From Sebastes aleutianus (Eukaryota; Chordata; Actinopteri; Perciformes; Sebastidae), in NCBI GenBank assembly GCA_916700875.1, contig CAKAKS010000066.1, positions 14,497,361 to 14,561,360 on the forward strand: 64,000 nucleotides of DNA. The letters are read 5' to 3'. Made by a program: the position numbers and the translations under genes. Shown one piece after another: positions 12,230 through 23,227 of this stretch; positions within the stretch are counted from its first letter, which is position 1, and each line of letters begins with the position of its first letter. The notes beneath the pieces were generated by a model. The model saw only the letters and a list, made by a program, of their open reading frames with translations. It searched no databases and was not told the DNA's origin.

Positions 12230-15200
12230 ATGGAAACCAGCGCCAGTGTCAGCTCGATGATCATGTATGAGGACGAGTCGGTGGATGTTCGGTACGGTAA
12301 CGGAGCCCGGTTACAGCTGTCACCGTGTGGCTGTGAGTTCATCCTGGTGAAACCCACAGACCCATCTGGACATCCTCTACAGCCCTCTGAGACAGTCCGA
12401 CAGAGGACCAGGTTCACCATCAGCTCTTATAAGGTGCAAAACATTCATTCACATATCCACATTTGTCAACATAGAAACTCCATTCAAACATCAAAACGTG
12501 CAGCTCAATTAGGACATGATGGCTATTACTTTTCTCATTCATAACTTTCATATTTTCAGAATTACTAACAATAATTCATCAACAATTCTCCATTGAAATG
12601 AATGGAAGATATGTTCAGAATTTAAACATTTTCAAGCATTTTCAACTCTTCACTGCTCATTCATACTTTCACCTAGAAACTCCATTCAAACTGTAAAATG
12701 TTCCACCTCTTCCATAGATTCTGGCTATTGTTCAACTTTCATTCATTCCATTTGTACTTTTTGAAATATTTAACTTTGTTTGGAGCTTGGTAAAATTCCC
12801 CTTTTTGTATGTTAACAGGAAACTAGGGATTCACCTAGTTTTTCAAAATAAAAGCCCCAGAAGGTAACTTTCTTAACAGGGAACTCAGAGCTAACTATTT
12901 ATAATGCTTCAGCTGCTTTTCATGCAATTACAACTTTTATTTACTGATTCATAATCTTTTGATTCTGATTCTGTATCCTTCTTCGTACAGATTAAAGCCA
13001 GCAATGCAGTGTAGCGTCAGCTATTCAAAAACCTTCAAATATTCCACATCCTTTATACACTATTGGTACTATTCAACTTTTCAATGATATTCATACAAAT
13101 TAAACCCATTAGCACTTTTCCAACTATTCCTACTACTTCACCTCCTTCCCACATCATTTAAGCCTGCATTACAGCGTAGCGTCAGCTCTTCAGCAACCAG
13201 CATTCACACCGCAAGTTCTTCAGAAATTGCTTTTCTAGTTTCAGAATGATATTGTTTGTGTGCCTTATATTGTCAATTACTGGAACAACCTTGTAAAAGA
13301 CCTCAAGTGAAAGAACATCTGGACTCTACCCTATAAGTATCTTTTGACAAACAAAATAAAAGAAGTATCCTTTAAAATGTTTATTTTCCCTGGCTTTGTA
13401 CTTGTAATCTGTTTATCCCCTGGCATCTGTTATTTTGTCTTGTTGTTCCTTTTATAGTTGTGCACATGTCTTTGTAATTGAACCTGTATGACCAGTTTGT
13501 GAAATAAAGGCAATCAAAAATAAATAAATAAAAAAAAGTATCAGGCTGTTTGTTTGCTGGGATAAATGTACACAGTTTGATTTTCTTCTGCAGTATGCAT
13601 GCAAAGTTATTCAAAGTTATGCTGTCATTTTACAGGAGTTCATGGTAGCTGCATTGGCATTTAGGAATAAATATGCAAGTCGACCCTATCTGCCGGAGGA
13701 GCTCATCCCAGCTGACCACAAGAAGGTACCAAGAGCTATTTCCTAGCCCACTATTAGTCCCTCAAATTATGTTTAGGCAATGATACCTGTGTTTTTTTGC
13801 ATTTCTTCCTGCAGCCTTTTGTCAGCATTGACTCAGACGTGCAGTGGCCTCAGTGGTCTTCCTGTGATGCTGAGCTCGGACCTGGAGGCGAGACAGTCAT
13901 CGGGTCGGAGGGGGGACGAGCTGCGTTGATGCTGTCGCCCTCGGGTGAAGAATTCTCCGTTGAGTTCACGTGCAGCCTCAGTCGGACTCAAAATCAGCGC
14001 CGCAGCATGCAGGGCTTCAGCAGAGACCCTGACAGCAGCCCAGGCAGTCAGCAGATCTATCAGACTACCAGTGATGAGATTGTTCATCAGGGAAGAGGAA
14101 GCAGAAGGAACGAGTCTATTAGATCGAGGTCTTGTTCTCCCCGGATTATTGGCCCTGCTCAGCCACAGGTCATGCTTCTTTTTAGTAATATTTCTCTGCT
14201 TATATCATAGCTTTCACTAAACATTTAACTTCCCTTCCCAGCCAGAGGAGATGTACCAATCCACCACGGTGGTCCAGCATCACTCCTGCTGTGCCGTTGC
14301 CCCCATCTGGTGCTACCCTCTCTCCTTGGCTCGCCACCTCTGGACGGCTCGTCTCTCTAAACCTGAATTGGGAACCAGCGATCTCACCCAGGCACATGGG
14401 AGAATAAATATGTCAGACGTATCCATCGTAAGGAGAAGGTCTCACCTTCCTCAGGCGCTGCCTCTCGCATGCCCATCACCTCACTGGCACAGGTTGAACG
14501 ATCAATTTATTTGAGTGACATGTAGAGCACTATTTAACAATGTTCTCTGACTGACTGAAGCTTCCTTACTTGTGTATTTTAAGGTGGAAGGTGAGAGACC
14601 CCCTGGCCAAAACAGAACATTCAGACCAAGATCTTCCAACAGAGTTGGTAAAAGTGATGTGGTGTCAAGGAGTCACCTACAGGTAGGTAATGCAGGTTTT
14701 CAGGGTATTTAACAAGGACCTTAAAGATCGTTGACAGTTTGTGTTTGAGTACAAGACTCCAAAAGCAAAACACCTCTGATTCAGATTTTATAAGCTGATT
14801 ATGTCAAAACATGCCAATATATTTCATTAAAGGTACAGTGTGTAGGATTTAGTAGCATCTAGTGGTGTGGTTGCAGATTGCAACCAACTGAGTACCCCTC
14901 CGCTCACTCCTCCCATCCGCTCCCTATGTAGTTATGAAGGGCTCATTCTAAGCTAACGAAAACACAACAATTCTTAGTTTCAGGTGATTATACACTAATG
15001 AAAACATAGTTCTGAATATTTTTTTTCATTTCTACTAATAGATCCCTTAAAATGCTACATACTGGTCCTTTAAATAAAGGGATACATGATATATATACAG
15101 CTGTATTGTAACTGTGTATGTCTCCTGTGTAGGATACTGAGCGGGGCGGTCTCGGTCATAGAGGTTTCCCCAGGAGATGGATCAGTCATCCGGTCTAACG

Positions 15201-16266
15201 GTGTCCTTAACACTTATTTTACCCATCACAAACCTGAGCTCCTGTCAGGGCGGGTAAATTTCCGTCTCTCATCATTTAACTGTCACAAAGCTGAATCTAC
15301 TATATTTAAAATAGCATGCTATTCTATCCTTTTCTTTGGAGCTAAAATGCAAAACCATTCCGGCATCGATTGACTTTGTCTGTCTCACAGGTGAAAGAGG
15401 TAACGTACCACTTGAACAACCTCCCACCTGACGTACCCGGACAGCTGTACTCCGTGTGCTCCATTGTGAGTCGTGCCAGCAGGTGAGCCGCTGCTTCATC
15501 CCCCAGTCTGATGAATTTGATTATTGCATCAGTCCGTGACCGATCACGTTGCTGTGTTACAGGATCCTCGCTTGCTACAACGAGGCCAAGCAGTCACTGA
15601 AGCTCCCTGCCACACCCAGCTGCTTGCAAGAGGTCAAAGAAGTACTCCCTGCTGATATTACTACTAATAATAATGTTGATTTCTACTGTATTAACACATT
15701 AGCTTCTAAATGTGGTGTAATTTTGTTTCCAGGGGAGACATTTCTCTAAACCAGCAAGGATTGAAGAAGATCTGTTCAAACTTGTATCTGTTCAGCAGCA
15801 TGTGAATGTTACACAGACAGTAGAAAGTCGGTGAGTTATATTTTTCTGATCCCTCCTTTGGTATGTATTTAATAAATGTTATATTTGTATGTAATGTTGT
15901 ATTACTTTCCATTCCATTTAGGTCAGATCTTGTAGCTGCAGAACTGGAGAAGATACAACGATTCAACTGTATCCTTTGCATTAAGGGTATATTGCACCAG
16001 TATATTGCAAATCACCCATGTTATATTATCATATCAGCTGGCAGATAATGTTGGGGAAGATCGTGCATGCTCTTTAACATCCTGTGTGTCCAGTTCTGCT
16101 GGAGAACAACCACCTGCTGAGAAGTGAGATAGGATGCGCGAAACTGGAAGGTAGCTCTGCAGAAGAGGCGACTCATGAACCAGTGAACATCGCTGAGGCT
16201 CTTCAGAGAACATCCAAAGCCATACAGGACATTGATGCTCTCATATCAGCAGCCACACTGATTTGA
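12230..16266 (+). CDS. c5orf34: C5orf34 homologue, 11 coding exons
   Basis: Exons: 12230-12433, 13636-13725, 13815-14168, 14242-14492, 14584-14682, 15133-15253, 15391-15482, 15563-15632, 15733-15830, 15922-15968, 16094-16266. They join in phase to 532 aa. The start MIMYEDESVDVRYGNGARLQ and the block LQLSPCGCEF match the vertebrate C5orf34 N-terminus. Other landmarks are YPLSLARHLW, LPTELVKVMWCQGVTYRIL, NNLPPDVPGQLY and the C-terminal helix SDLVAAELEKIQRFNFLLEN ending in ALQRTSKAIQDID. As I recall, human C5orf34 is about 638 aa, so about 100 residues are missing here. They fall between the SRASRILACYNEAKQSL block and the C-terminal helix, where human has a further conserved domain. The family is of poorly known function. 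The gene is followed by fyb-like and rictor on the same strand. Confidence 0.95.
14827..15073. mobile_element. TTAA-bounded MITE in c5orf34 intron 5
   Basis: The left end TTAAAGGTACAGTGTGTAGG and the right end ACTGGTCCTTTAA form imperfect terminal inverted repeats starting and ending in TTAA. The interior carries the familiar blocks atctagtggtgtggttgcag and aacacaacaattcttagttt. At 247 bp it appears internally deleted compared with longer copies I recall from other fish. No coding capacity. Confidence 0.75.
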
Positions 16267-18252
16267 GAGAGTCCTGATTGAGAGACATGTTTTAAGAAGA
16301 AGAAACCCCAACGTACGAGCTTGGTACTTACAAATATGTAAAGCTGTTTTGCTGCAATGTGTGGAGACTGAAAGAAAGTATTTTTCCAGTTGCTAATTGT
16401 TCCTTCCTGTCTGGCTCAGAGAACTTGCAGTGATGCAAAATGGCTTTAACACATTGATGTTTCCACACTACAACTATGACATATGGTGGTTGTAATGTAC
16501 AAAGTGTGGCTGATTTAAAAAAAAAAAAAGGCCTCAATATGATACAGTTCTCACAATTTCTGGGTTATAAACTGAAGTGCACAGGTGTTAATGTAGGTCG
16601 AAACGAGCTGTGGTCTTACATTTCACCATATGCCAGTGATGCATATGTATATCAGGGCAGTGTTGACAGCCCAGAAAGAACTAGGATGTTCGGTAACATT
16701 TCATTTTACAGGTCCGCATATTTCATGGTATTTATGTGATAATTAGCAAGTAACCTATTTGATATTTCTTTGAAATTACTGCCAAAAAGTTTACCCCAAT
16801 ATTCACCTCTTAATTAATTGAAAATTACTTTATTATAAACATTATTCAATAATTATATGCTGAAATAGCATATAATCGTTAAAATAGGGCCCTCAGGCTT
16901 GAGAAGCGTCTGCGCTGCTCTTCATTGGAGGTGGAAAACCAAAACTAAAAGAAGACACTTCTGATCAGGCACAAATCCCACCATTGTCTTACTTATTAAG
17001 ATAAGATAATATATTCCTTTATTAGTCCCACGGTGGGGATATTTGCAGTGTAATGCAGCGAAGGGGATGGTGCAAAAAACGAGAAGCATCGGTAAAAAGC
17101 AACATACAACACGGTGCAAAGAGTGAAACAAAATATGAAAAATTTAAATAGAAGGAAATATAGAAATAGGAACAATATAAACAAGGGGAAATGTTAAAAA
17201 TAGGAACAATGTATACAGTATTTACTATTACCAGTCTATTAACACAATTGTACAAGTGGAAAAATGATATTGCACAGTAAATTATTATTATTGTCTACAC
17301 AACCTGGTATAACCTGGTAGCTAATGTAATGATTCAGGGAGTTTTTTTAAAGAAATTTCAAAGAAGTTGTTTGCTAATTATTATCTATTTACCAGCAGAC
17401 ATGGAAATAAAGCATATCAATTAACTTTGTGTTTTTTTCCTGGAAATGTATTAAATAAATTACCAGCTTTTTATTACTGCTTATTGGGAAATAGCGGAAT
17501 ATAATTATTAAATTATGTTTATAATAGATATAAAATAATAATAATAAAAGTCCAGAGTCAAGTCCCAAGTCAAGACAATAACAAGGGACACAGGGCTTTA
17601 ATAATCTAGTATATCATTTTATATTTTATGACTTTTATTCTCTATATCTGGTTCTTAATATTCCCATAAACAGGATGTCTTTCTTAATGGTTGTTGTTGT
17701 TGATGAATATCAAAGGTTTGAATATTTTCAAGATGCAGGCTCATACTCAGCAACTTTAATGTGTTAAACTATTGAATCATGTTTAAATACTAATCAGCAG
17801 GTGGGTGTCACAGTTTTTTCAGTCACACCAAGCTGGCCTCTTATCAAATCAAGTACTTCCTCCATAGGTGGAGCATGTTTCTGTGGTGAACAGCTGTGTC
17901 ACACAGACATACACAGCACTTCATACCAGAATCAGGTGAGTGCTGGCAATTTGTTTCAAGCAATTCTGCTCTTTGTGAAATCCTCAGTCATACTTCTCTC
18001 ATGTTTTTGCCTCCTGAAGTGTGCATGTAATGTTATTTATGTTCCTGCTCTGAATTGACTTATGTGTGGCAAAATTAAAAAGTGAAGACAAGCACAAAGA
18101 TGTTCTAGACTAAACAGTAATTTTCCTCTCTTTAAAGGAAAGACACCTGGGGACTCAGTTAAACACAAGTTGCTGCTCTGTGCCAGATGCTTCCTATAAT
18201 AAACTAGCAGTCTGACCAAAACGTGTGCGCTGTATTCTCTGTTCAAGCAAAA
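16267..18252. other. intergenic gap c5orf34 to fyb-like
   Basis: This contains the c5orf34 3' UTR, a retroelement tail at 16998-17270, AT-rich DNA, and near 17934 a consensus donor (cagaatcag|gtgagtg) that could end a 5' UTR exon of the fyb-like gene. No convincing coding exon. Confidence 0.5.
16998..17270 (-). mobile_element. truncated non-LTR retroelement 3' end
   Basis: aagataagataatatattcc followed by ttattagtcccacggtgggg and the TTTGCAG block is the reverse view of a retroelement tail ending in GATAA-type repeats. Related tails are at about 21000-21055 (forward), 24404-24830 and 50812-50880. The element is truncated with no ORF. A Rex-type or CR1-type LINE is likely, but the family is not certain. 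Confidence 0.6.
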
Positions 18253-20060
18253 ATGTCTGCCTTCAAAGGAGTTCGTTCACAAAAGCCTATCCCTGACTTT
18301 AAGCAACAATTGGCGGCTACTCTCACACAGAATGTGAAACCATCATCACTCAGGGCTCAACCATTTAAACCTGCTAAGACACAGAGTGACACGGACTCCT
18401 CTGGATCCTCTCGGCCTTCTCATCATGTCTCTGTTGCTTCAATCAAGGCAGCACGGATGAATTACAACAGACTGGGGTCAACCACAGTTCTGAAACCAGA
18501 AACCAAGGAATCACATGTGCCATCCTTTCCCAAAGTGCGCCAACGCATCAAACCACCTCTGGCACAACGTTTGACTAACAGAGATGATGGGGTGGAAAAC
18601 ATCATCCGTGCTGAACCCCCCAAACTTCCAGAAATGCAGAACTACATAAGAACATGTAGAACCCAAACTAAAGTCCAAAGAGTGAGCTCTGACCCCTCTG
18701 TTCCTAAGAAGAGGCTTCCTGATGTGCTGCTTCTGGGGAGCCCTCCTCCGAAGCCTCAAAGGCCTCCAAGTGTTGACATTCATCGATTCCGAGGGAGTCT
18801 AACCTGTGTCAATGATGGTGAGAAACAGTTTTAAATGCATTTCATGTGATTATTGCTTCTTCAAATACTATCATGTTCAAAAATGTGGTAGCAGAATGAT
18901 TGGTATGAGAGGTCATAGAGGTCATCCACAAGACAGGTAACCCAGAGGGACAACTGGGCTCGCTAACAGCTACACAATGTAGAGGAGAAAGAAGAAAAGA
19001 GGGTGATACGAGCTAACATAATGTCCAAGCAGTAATCTATGCTTATATGGTTATATGTCTGTCAATACAGGCCGTGATGATCTAAAACAGGAGGAGGAGG
19101 CCTGGCCTCTTATTTATGAGTTTGAAGCAGAGCCAGACGTCTACGATGACCTTGGGGCACCAGCTGAGGTTTGCAGGTGCACAATACCTCTAAAATACTC
19201 CATGAAAGACATAAATCATTGCACCGTTTTTCAGTCACACATATGCTCTCTTGCTGATTTTACTTTTTCTCTCCGTTTTAGTGGGCTCAACGTGCAAAAC
19301 AGTAAGCAGTTTGTATTGCTTTTTGTTTAAATATGACAATATGATAACAAGCTCTCTACACAGTCATCGTTTTCTGTTTCTTGTTTTTGAAACAGTCGAG
19401 GAGGATGATGTTTATGATATGGTGGATGATCCAGATGCAAGGTTGCACTCTTTCTATATTTGTTTTGAATGGATGGGTCAGATTTGGTCGTTCATTACTC
19501 TAGAAATTGTAGTGGGTGCATTTAATGTAGATGGTAATAATGATATTGGAGACAAAAATTCAGTGTTAAACCAAAAAAATTAAAGTAATTTTCTTTAAAG
19601 GTATCACGTTGTAAAATGAATACATACACAGAAAAAAATGTCATTCACACTAAAGAAATACTTTCAATACTTTCCAGTTCACTGTTTGACTCAATGTGGA
19701 TTGTTATGTAAGGGCGACACCTAGTGGTTGACATCAAATCTCAAACATGTGTAAACTAATTAAATCCAACATAATACCTCTCTACAAGTACTAGCTTCTG
19801 AATCTTATAGTGTACACTTTTTACACATACCACACTGGGCCTTCATAATAGTTTTTCTCCTTTCCCTTCAGAGTTTCTCCTCTAACACAACCAAACACAG
19901 ATGGAGGTAAATATATCTGCATTTCTCCTAATATTTATGGCATTTTGGAGGTCATGGCAATATAACATACTAAACTTGAATTGTCTTTGTGCCCACAGAT
20001 GAAGTTTATGACACTGTTGACTATGGTGATGATGATGATGATTATGATAGTTTTGATTAG
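18253..20060 (+). CDS. fyb1: FYB1/ADAP-like adaptor, short form without SH3 domain, 6 exons
   Basis: Exons: 18253-18817, 19071-19176, 19282-19301, 19396-19441, 19872-19906, 19999-20060; 277 aa in phase. ADAP-family proteins are scaffolds that link T-cell and myeloid receptor signalling to integrins by binding SLP-76 and FYN SH2 domains through phosphotyrosine. Seen here: the N-terminal MSAFKGVRSQKPIPDFKQQL, a basic Pro/Ser/Thr-rich region, the diagnostic Pro-rich LPDVLLLGSPPPKPQRPPSV with VDIHRF, and three acidic tyrosine motifs (DVYDDLG, DVYDMVD, EVYDTVD) spread over the small exons. It ends in an Asp-rich tail YGDDDDDYDSFD. The helical SH3 domains of full-length FYB1 are absent. Exon 3 is only 20 nt and the exon 4 donor (gttgca) is weak, so small-exon usage is less certain. 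Adjacency to rictor, as in human, favours FYB1 over FYB2 or PRAM1. Confidence 0.8.
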
Positions 20061-20650
20061 GATGACATCAAAGAAGGTATGTTCTGGTAACTCAAAATAT
20101 AATATTAACAGACCGGTGGTCTGCGGTGGAAAATAGCTAGCATTTACTGCTGCTGTAGCCTACTTGAATACAATTTTGAGGGAGGGAGGTATTGTACTTT
20201 TTATTCCATTACATTTTATTTGACCGCCAAAGTAACTCTGCACATAGAGATTTTACATTTAAAAAAATCATGGGAAACTTATACTAATACTTCTGAACTT
20301 TTACACAACTAAAATTTTGAATACAGGACTTTTACTTTTACTTGAATGGAGTATATTTTACAATGTGGTATTTATACTTTTACTTAAGTAAAGGAACTGA
20401 GTACATCTTCCTCTGCAGACCAGATATTCATTGGGATTCAATGTAAAAAAAAAAAATTAACCTACTTTAAATGGTTGCCATTTTTCTACAGACTGTACCT
20501 ATGAAATCGCCTAATCTACTATAATGACTGTGACAATGTGAAGGACACGGATCTGAACCCTGGATCATTTTAATGCCATATACAGTGTTTGTACATTGTT
20601 GATGAATCCATTACCTGTATCTGTCATTTAAATCATGGTGCATTTTCTTG

Positions 20651-20656
20651 ATTAAA
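20651..20656 (+). terminator. candidate fyb-like polyadenylation signal ATTAAA
   Basis: ttgattaaagagcatgg lies about 590 bp downstream of the fyb-like stop. The hexamer is a common variant signal; no transcript evidence is available. Confidence 0.35.
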
Positions 20657-20999
20657 GAGCATGGTTAAATGTTATATGTGAGATATAATTTTTTTTGTGT
20701 TATGTTTTGTTATGTTTGTTATGCTATGTTTGGAAAAAAGGAACACAAATAATTTTCCAAAAGAAAACATCTCTCACATCCTTATTACTTATTTTTCTGT
20801 TTGTTAGCTTACTTTACATTTTTAATTTTACTTATCTTATCTTATTTACTCATTTTACTAAATGTATCTTACTTAATTGTTATTCTATTAGGCAATGGTG
20901 CTAGAAATAGTCCTTTTTTTATTTTATACACTTGTATTTTATACACTTGAACTTGTTGTAATTTTGTTGTATTTTTTATTTTTGAGCGATCTCTGGCAC

Positions 21000-21055
21000 G
21001 AGAATTTCCTTCGGGATTAAAAAAGTTCTATCTTATCTTATCTTATCTTATAAAA
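21000..21055 (+). mobile_element. retroelement 3' tail with TTATC repeats
   Basis: The phrase gaatttccttcgggattaaa is followed by tcttatcttatcttatctta and an A-run, a typical 3' end of a fish non-LTR element. It is the opposite orientation of the tails at 16998 and 50812. Confidence 0.6.
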
Positions 21056-21061
21056 AAAAAA

Positions 21062-21800
21062 AAAAATCATGATTGGGGGTGTGGTGAAGTTAATTTTGAC
21101 CTCTATTTTAAATGACAATGTTATATATATCTATATCTATATATATCTATATAGATATAGATATATCTATATAGATGTAAACAGTGCTAAAACAGCTCCT
21201 TCTTCTTCGCAGACCATAAAACAGTCTCCAGGTCAGATTTATGTTTTTATCTCTGATAAGATTAGAGGGGGGATTAAGGAGGATCCATCTGATCTCAGGT
21301 CTGTGTGGGAGGTCTTCTGCTGCTGCTGCAGCTATATCGCGACAACCCCTGTTGTCTCGTTCCTCCCTCTATTCTCGCGAGAATCCGCGAAGTTTCCGGT
21401 GTTGCGTATTTTCCTGTATTGTGCTTTTTATTCCATTATATTTTATTTTATTTGTTAATAATAATAACCTACTTTAAATGGTTTCTATTTTTCTACGGAC
21501 TGTAACTATGATAAATACATTGTGAATGGTTTATTAATTGTTGATATATAAATTTACTCTTAGAATTACTGTGACTTTTTTGATCAGCAATAAATATCCA
21601 TAAAATCATGATTGGGGTGTGGTGAAGTTAATTTTTACCTCTATTTTAAATGACAATGTTATATATATATATAGATGAAAATGGTGCTTAAAACAGCTCC
21701 TTCTTCTGCACAGACCATAAAACAGTCTCCAGGTCAGATTTATGTTTTTATCTCTGATAAGATTAGAGGGGGGATTAAGGAGGATCCATCTGATCTCAGT
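21062..21800. repeat. tandem duplication, period ~541 bp
   Basis: Copy 1 at 21062-21310 and copy 2 at 21603-21805 share aatcatgattgggggtgtgg, cctctattttaaatgacaat, an AT-rich tatata segment, aaaacagtctccaggtcaga and ggaggatccatctgatctca. Between them lie a copy of the rictor promoter (21308-21418) and a fragment (21465-21520, acctactttaaatggtttct) matching fyb-like downstream DNA at 20458-20510. Confidence 0.85.
21308..21418 (+). promoter_or_regulatory. duplicate of the rictor promoter segment
   Basis: This stretch matches 23110-23222 almost base for base: gctgctgctgcagctat, gtctcgttcctccctctatt, tctcgcgagaatccgcgaag and tttccggtgttg. It retains the TCTCGCGAGA palindrome at 21373-21382 and the ETS-like TTTCCGGT. 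It loses similarity just before the position of the rictor start codon, so it has no MAASFRG-coding part. Confidence 0.8.
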
Positions 21801-21833
21801 CTCTGTGGGAGTTTTTTTTTATTTTTTATTTTA

Positions 21834-22401
21834 TTTCAAAATTACAGTATCCATAGTAACAGCAGAAAACATAAAAAAACATTTACATACAAAAGAAGCA
21901 TAGCGAAAACATAAACAAAGAGCTGTGACAAACATAAAAGGACAACAGAAATGAAACAAAACCAACATAAAATGTTTTAAAAAACACAATCAAAATAAAT
22001 AAATAAGTAGATAATAATAAAAAATATTATAATAATAATAAATAATAATAAAAAAAGACCACAGGAGAGTATGACAATAATTTCACTTAAATACATTAAA
22101 GATATTGCAAACATTCATTGTTTTCATTGCTTTTTTGTTTTGTGAGGAATAAATTGTTGAAAGATATAGTTCCTTTTCTTTCATAAATACAAAGAAATGA
22201 CTTTTAAATAAATTTACACTTGTGAATTTATTTATTTATTTATTGTGTATTTTTTATTATTATTTTATGTTGGTTTTGTTTCATTTCTGTTGTCCTTTTA
22301 TGTTTGGCACAGCTCTTTGTGTTTATGTTTTCTCTATGCTTCTTTTGTATGTAAATTTGTTTAATGTTTTCTGCTGTTACTATGTATACTGTCTTTTTGA
22401 A
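21834..22401. repeat. long imperfect inverted repeat, arms ~140 bp
   Basis: The left arm, about 21834-21973 (atagtaacagcagaaaac, atacaaaagaagcatag, ggacaacagaaatgaaacaa), is repeated in reverse complement at about 22262-22401 (ttgtttcatttctgttgtcc, ctatgcttcttttgtat, gttttctgctgttactat). The spacer is about 290 bp. A transcript through it could fold into a long hairpin. Confidence 0.85.
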
Positions 22402-22660
22402 ATAATAATAAAAAACAACATAAAATAAAAAAAACAATAAAAAAAATATATAATAATAATAAAAAAGACCACGCGAGAGTATGACAATAATTTCACTTAA
22501 AAAACATTAAAGATATTGCATGCATTCATTGTTTTCATTGCTTTTCTGTTTTGTGAGGAAGAAATCGTTGACAGATATTATTCCATTTCTTTAATAAATA
22601 CAAATAAATAAGGCTTTTTTTTTTTATATAAATTTACACTTGTGAATGTGGAATTTAAGA
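22030..22660. repeat. direct repeat, two copies ~415 bp apart
   Basis: agagtatgacaataatttca, attcattgttttcattgct, gttttgtgaggaa and aatttacacttgtgaat occur at about 22050-22230 and 22465-22650. They overlap the spacer of the inverted repeat, so the region is a composite of mobile or duplicated DNA. Confidence 0.8.
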
Positions 22661-23109
22661 GAAAAAATAAAATAAAATTAATAAAAAAAAAATTAACTGA
22701 TTATTACTCTCGTATTTTTGTATTATTATTGTTTTGTTTTTTTGTTATGTGTGTTTTTTTGTTTTGTTTTTTTAACTCTAGAAAGTAGCCCTATAAGGAC
22801 TTTCTTTTTATCATTATTATTATTATTATTTATTTTCTTAATTTTATTTCAATTTTGAATGTTGAAGTTGTTTTCTCTAGTGTACTTAATGAGTTTGTCT
22901 ATAAGCTCAATTACTTAAAAAAATTGTTTATAATCTATTGTAATTACGAACTGTAAATTGCATATATGAAAACAACCTTGAAAAAAAAAGAAAAAATAAA
23001 GTATTAAAAAAAAAAAAAAGTAGCAGGTTAGGCTAATTTAACTCTACTATAGTTCTCAGAACCCACGTTTTTTTAAAATTATTATTTCAAAATGACATTA
23101 TTGTGAATG

Positions 23110-23227
23110 TGAGAGGTCTGCTGCTGCTGCTGCAGCTATGTCGCGACAACCCCTCTGTTGTCTCGTCCCCGCCTCTATTCTCGCGAGAATCCGCGAAGTT
23201 TCCGGTGTTGTGTATGTTCCTGGAAAC
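23110..23227 (+). promoter_or_regulatory. rictor promoter / 5' UTR with TCTCGCGAGA element
   Basis: Immediately upstream of the rictor ATG is a GC-rich, TATA-less stretch containing the palindrome TCTCGCGAGA at 23179-23188 and an ETS-like GTTTCCGGTG. TCTCGCGAGA is an established element of vertebrate housekeeping promoters. The location fits a transcription start within about 100 bp of the ATG. Confidence 0.65.

Larger units (their letters stand above)
20061..23227. other. rearranged intergenic region fyb-like to rictor
   Basis: A splice-donor-like AAGAAG|GTATGT lies at 20071-20082, 16 nt past the fyb-like stop. A candidate polyadenylation signal attaaa is at 20651-20656. The remainder is tandem, inverted and dispersed duplications described separately. 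No intact coding exon. Confidence 0.7.

Noticed and set aside
15254..15390. Searched this intron for the missing C5orf34 domain
   Set aside because: The intron is only 137 bp and its frames contain stops; no match to the expected domain was seen.
21121..21178. AT-rich TATATC/GATATA palindromic stretch as a possible TATA promoter
   Set aside because: It is a microsatellite inside the 541-bp tandem duplication and has no gene start downstream.
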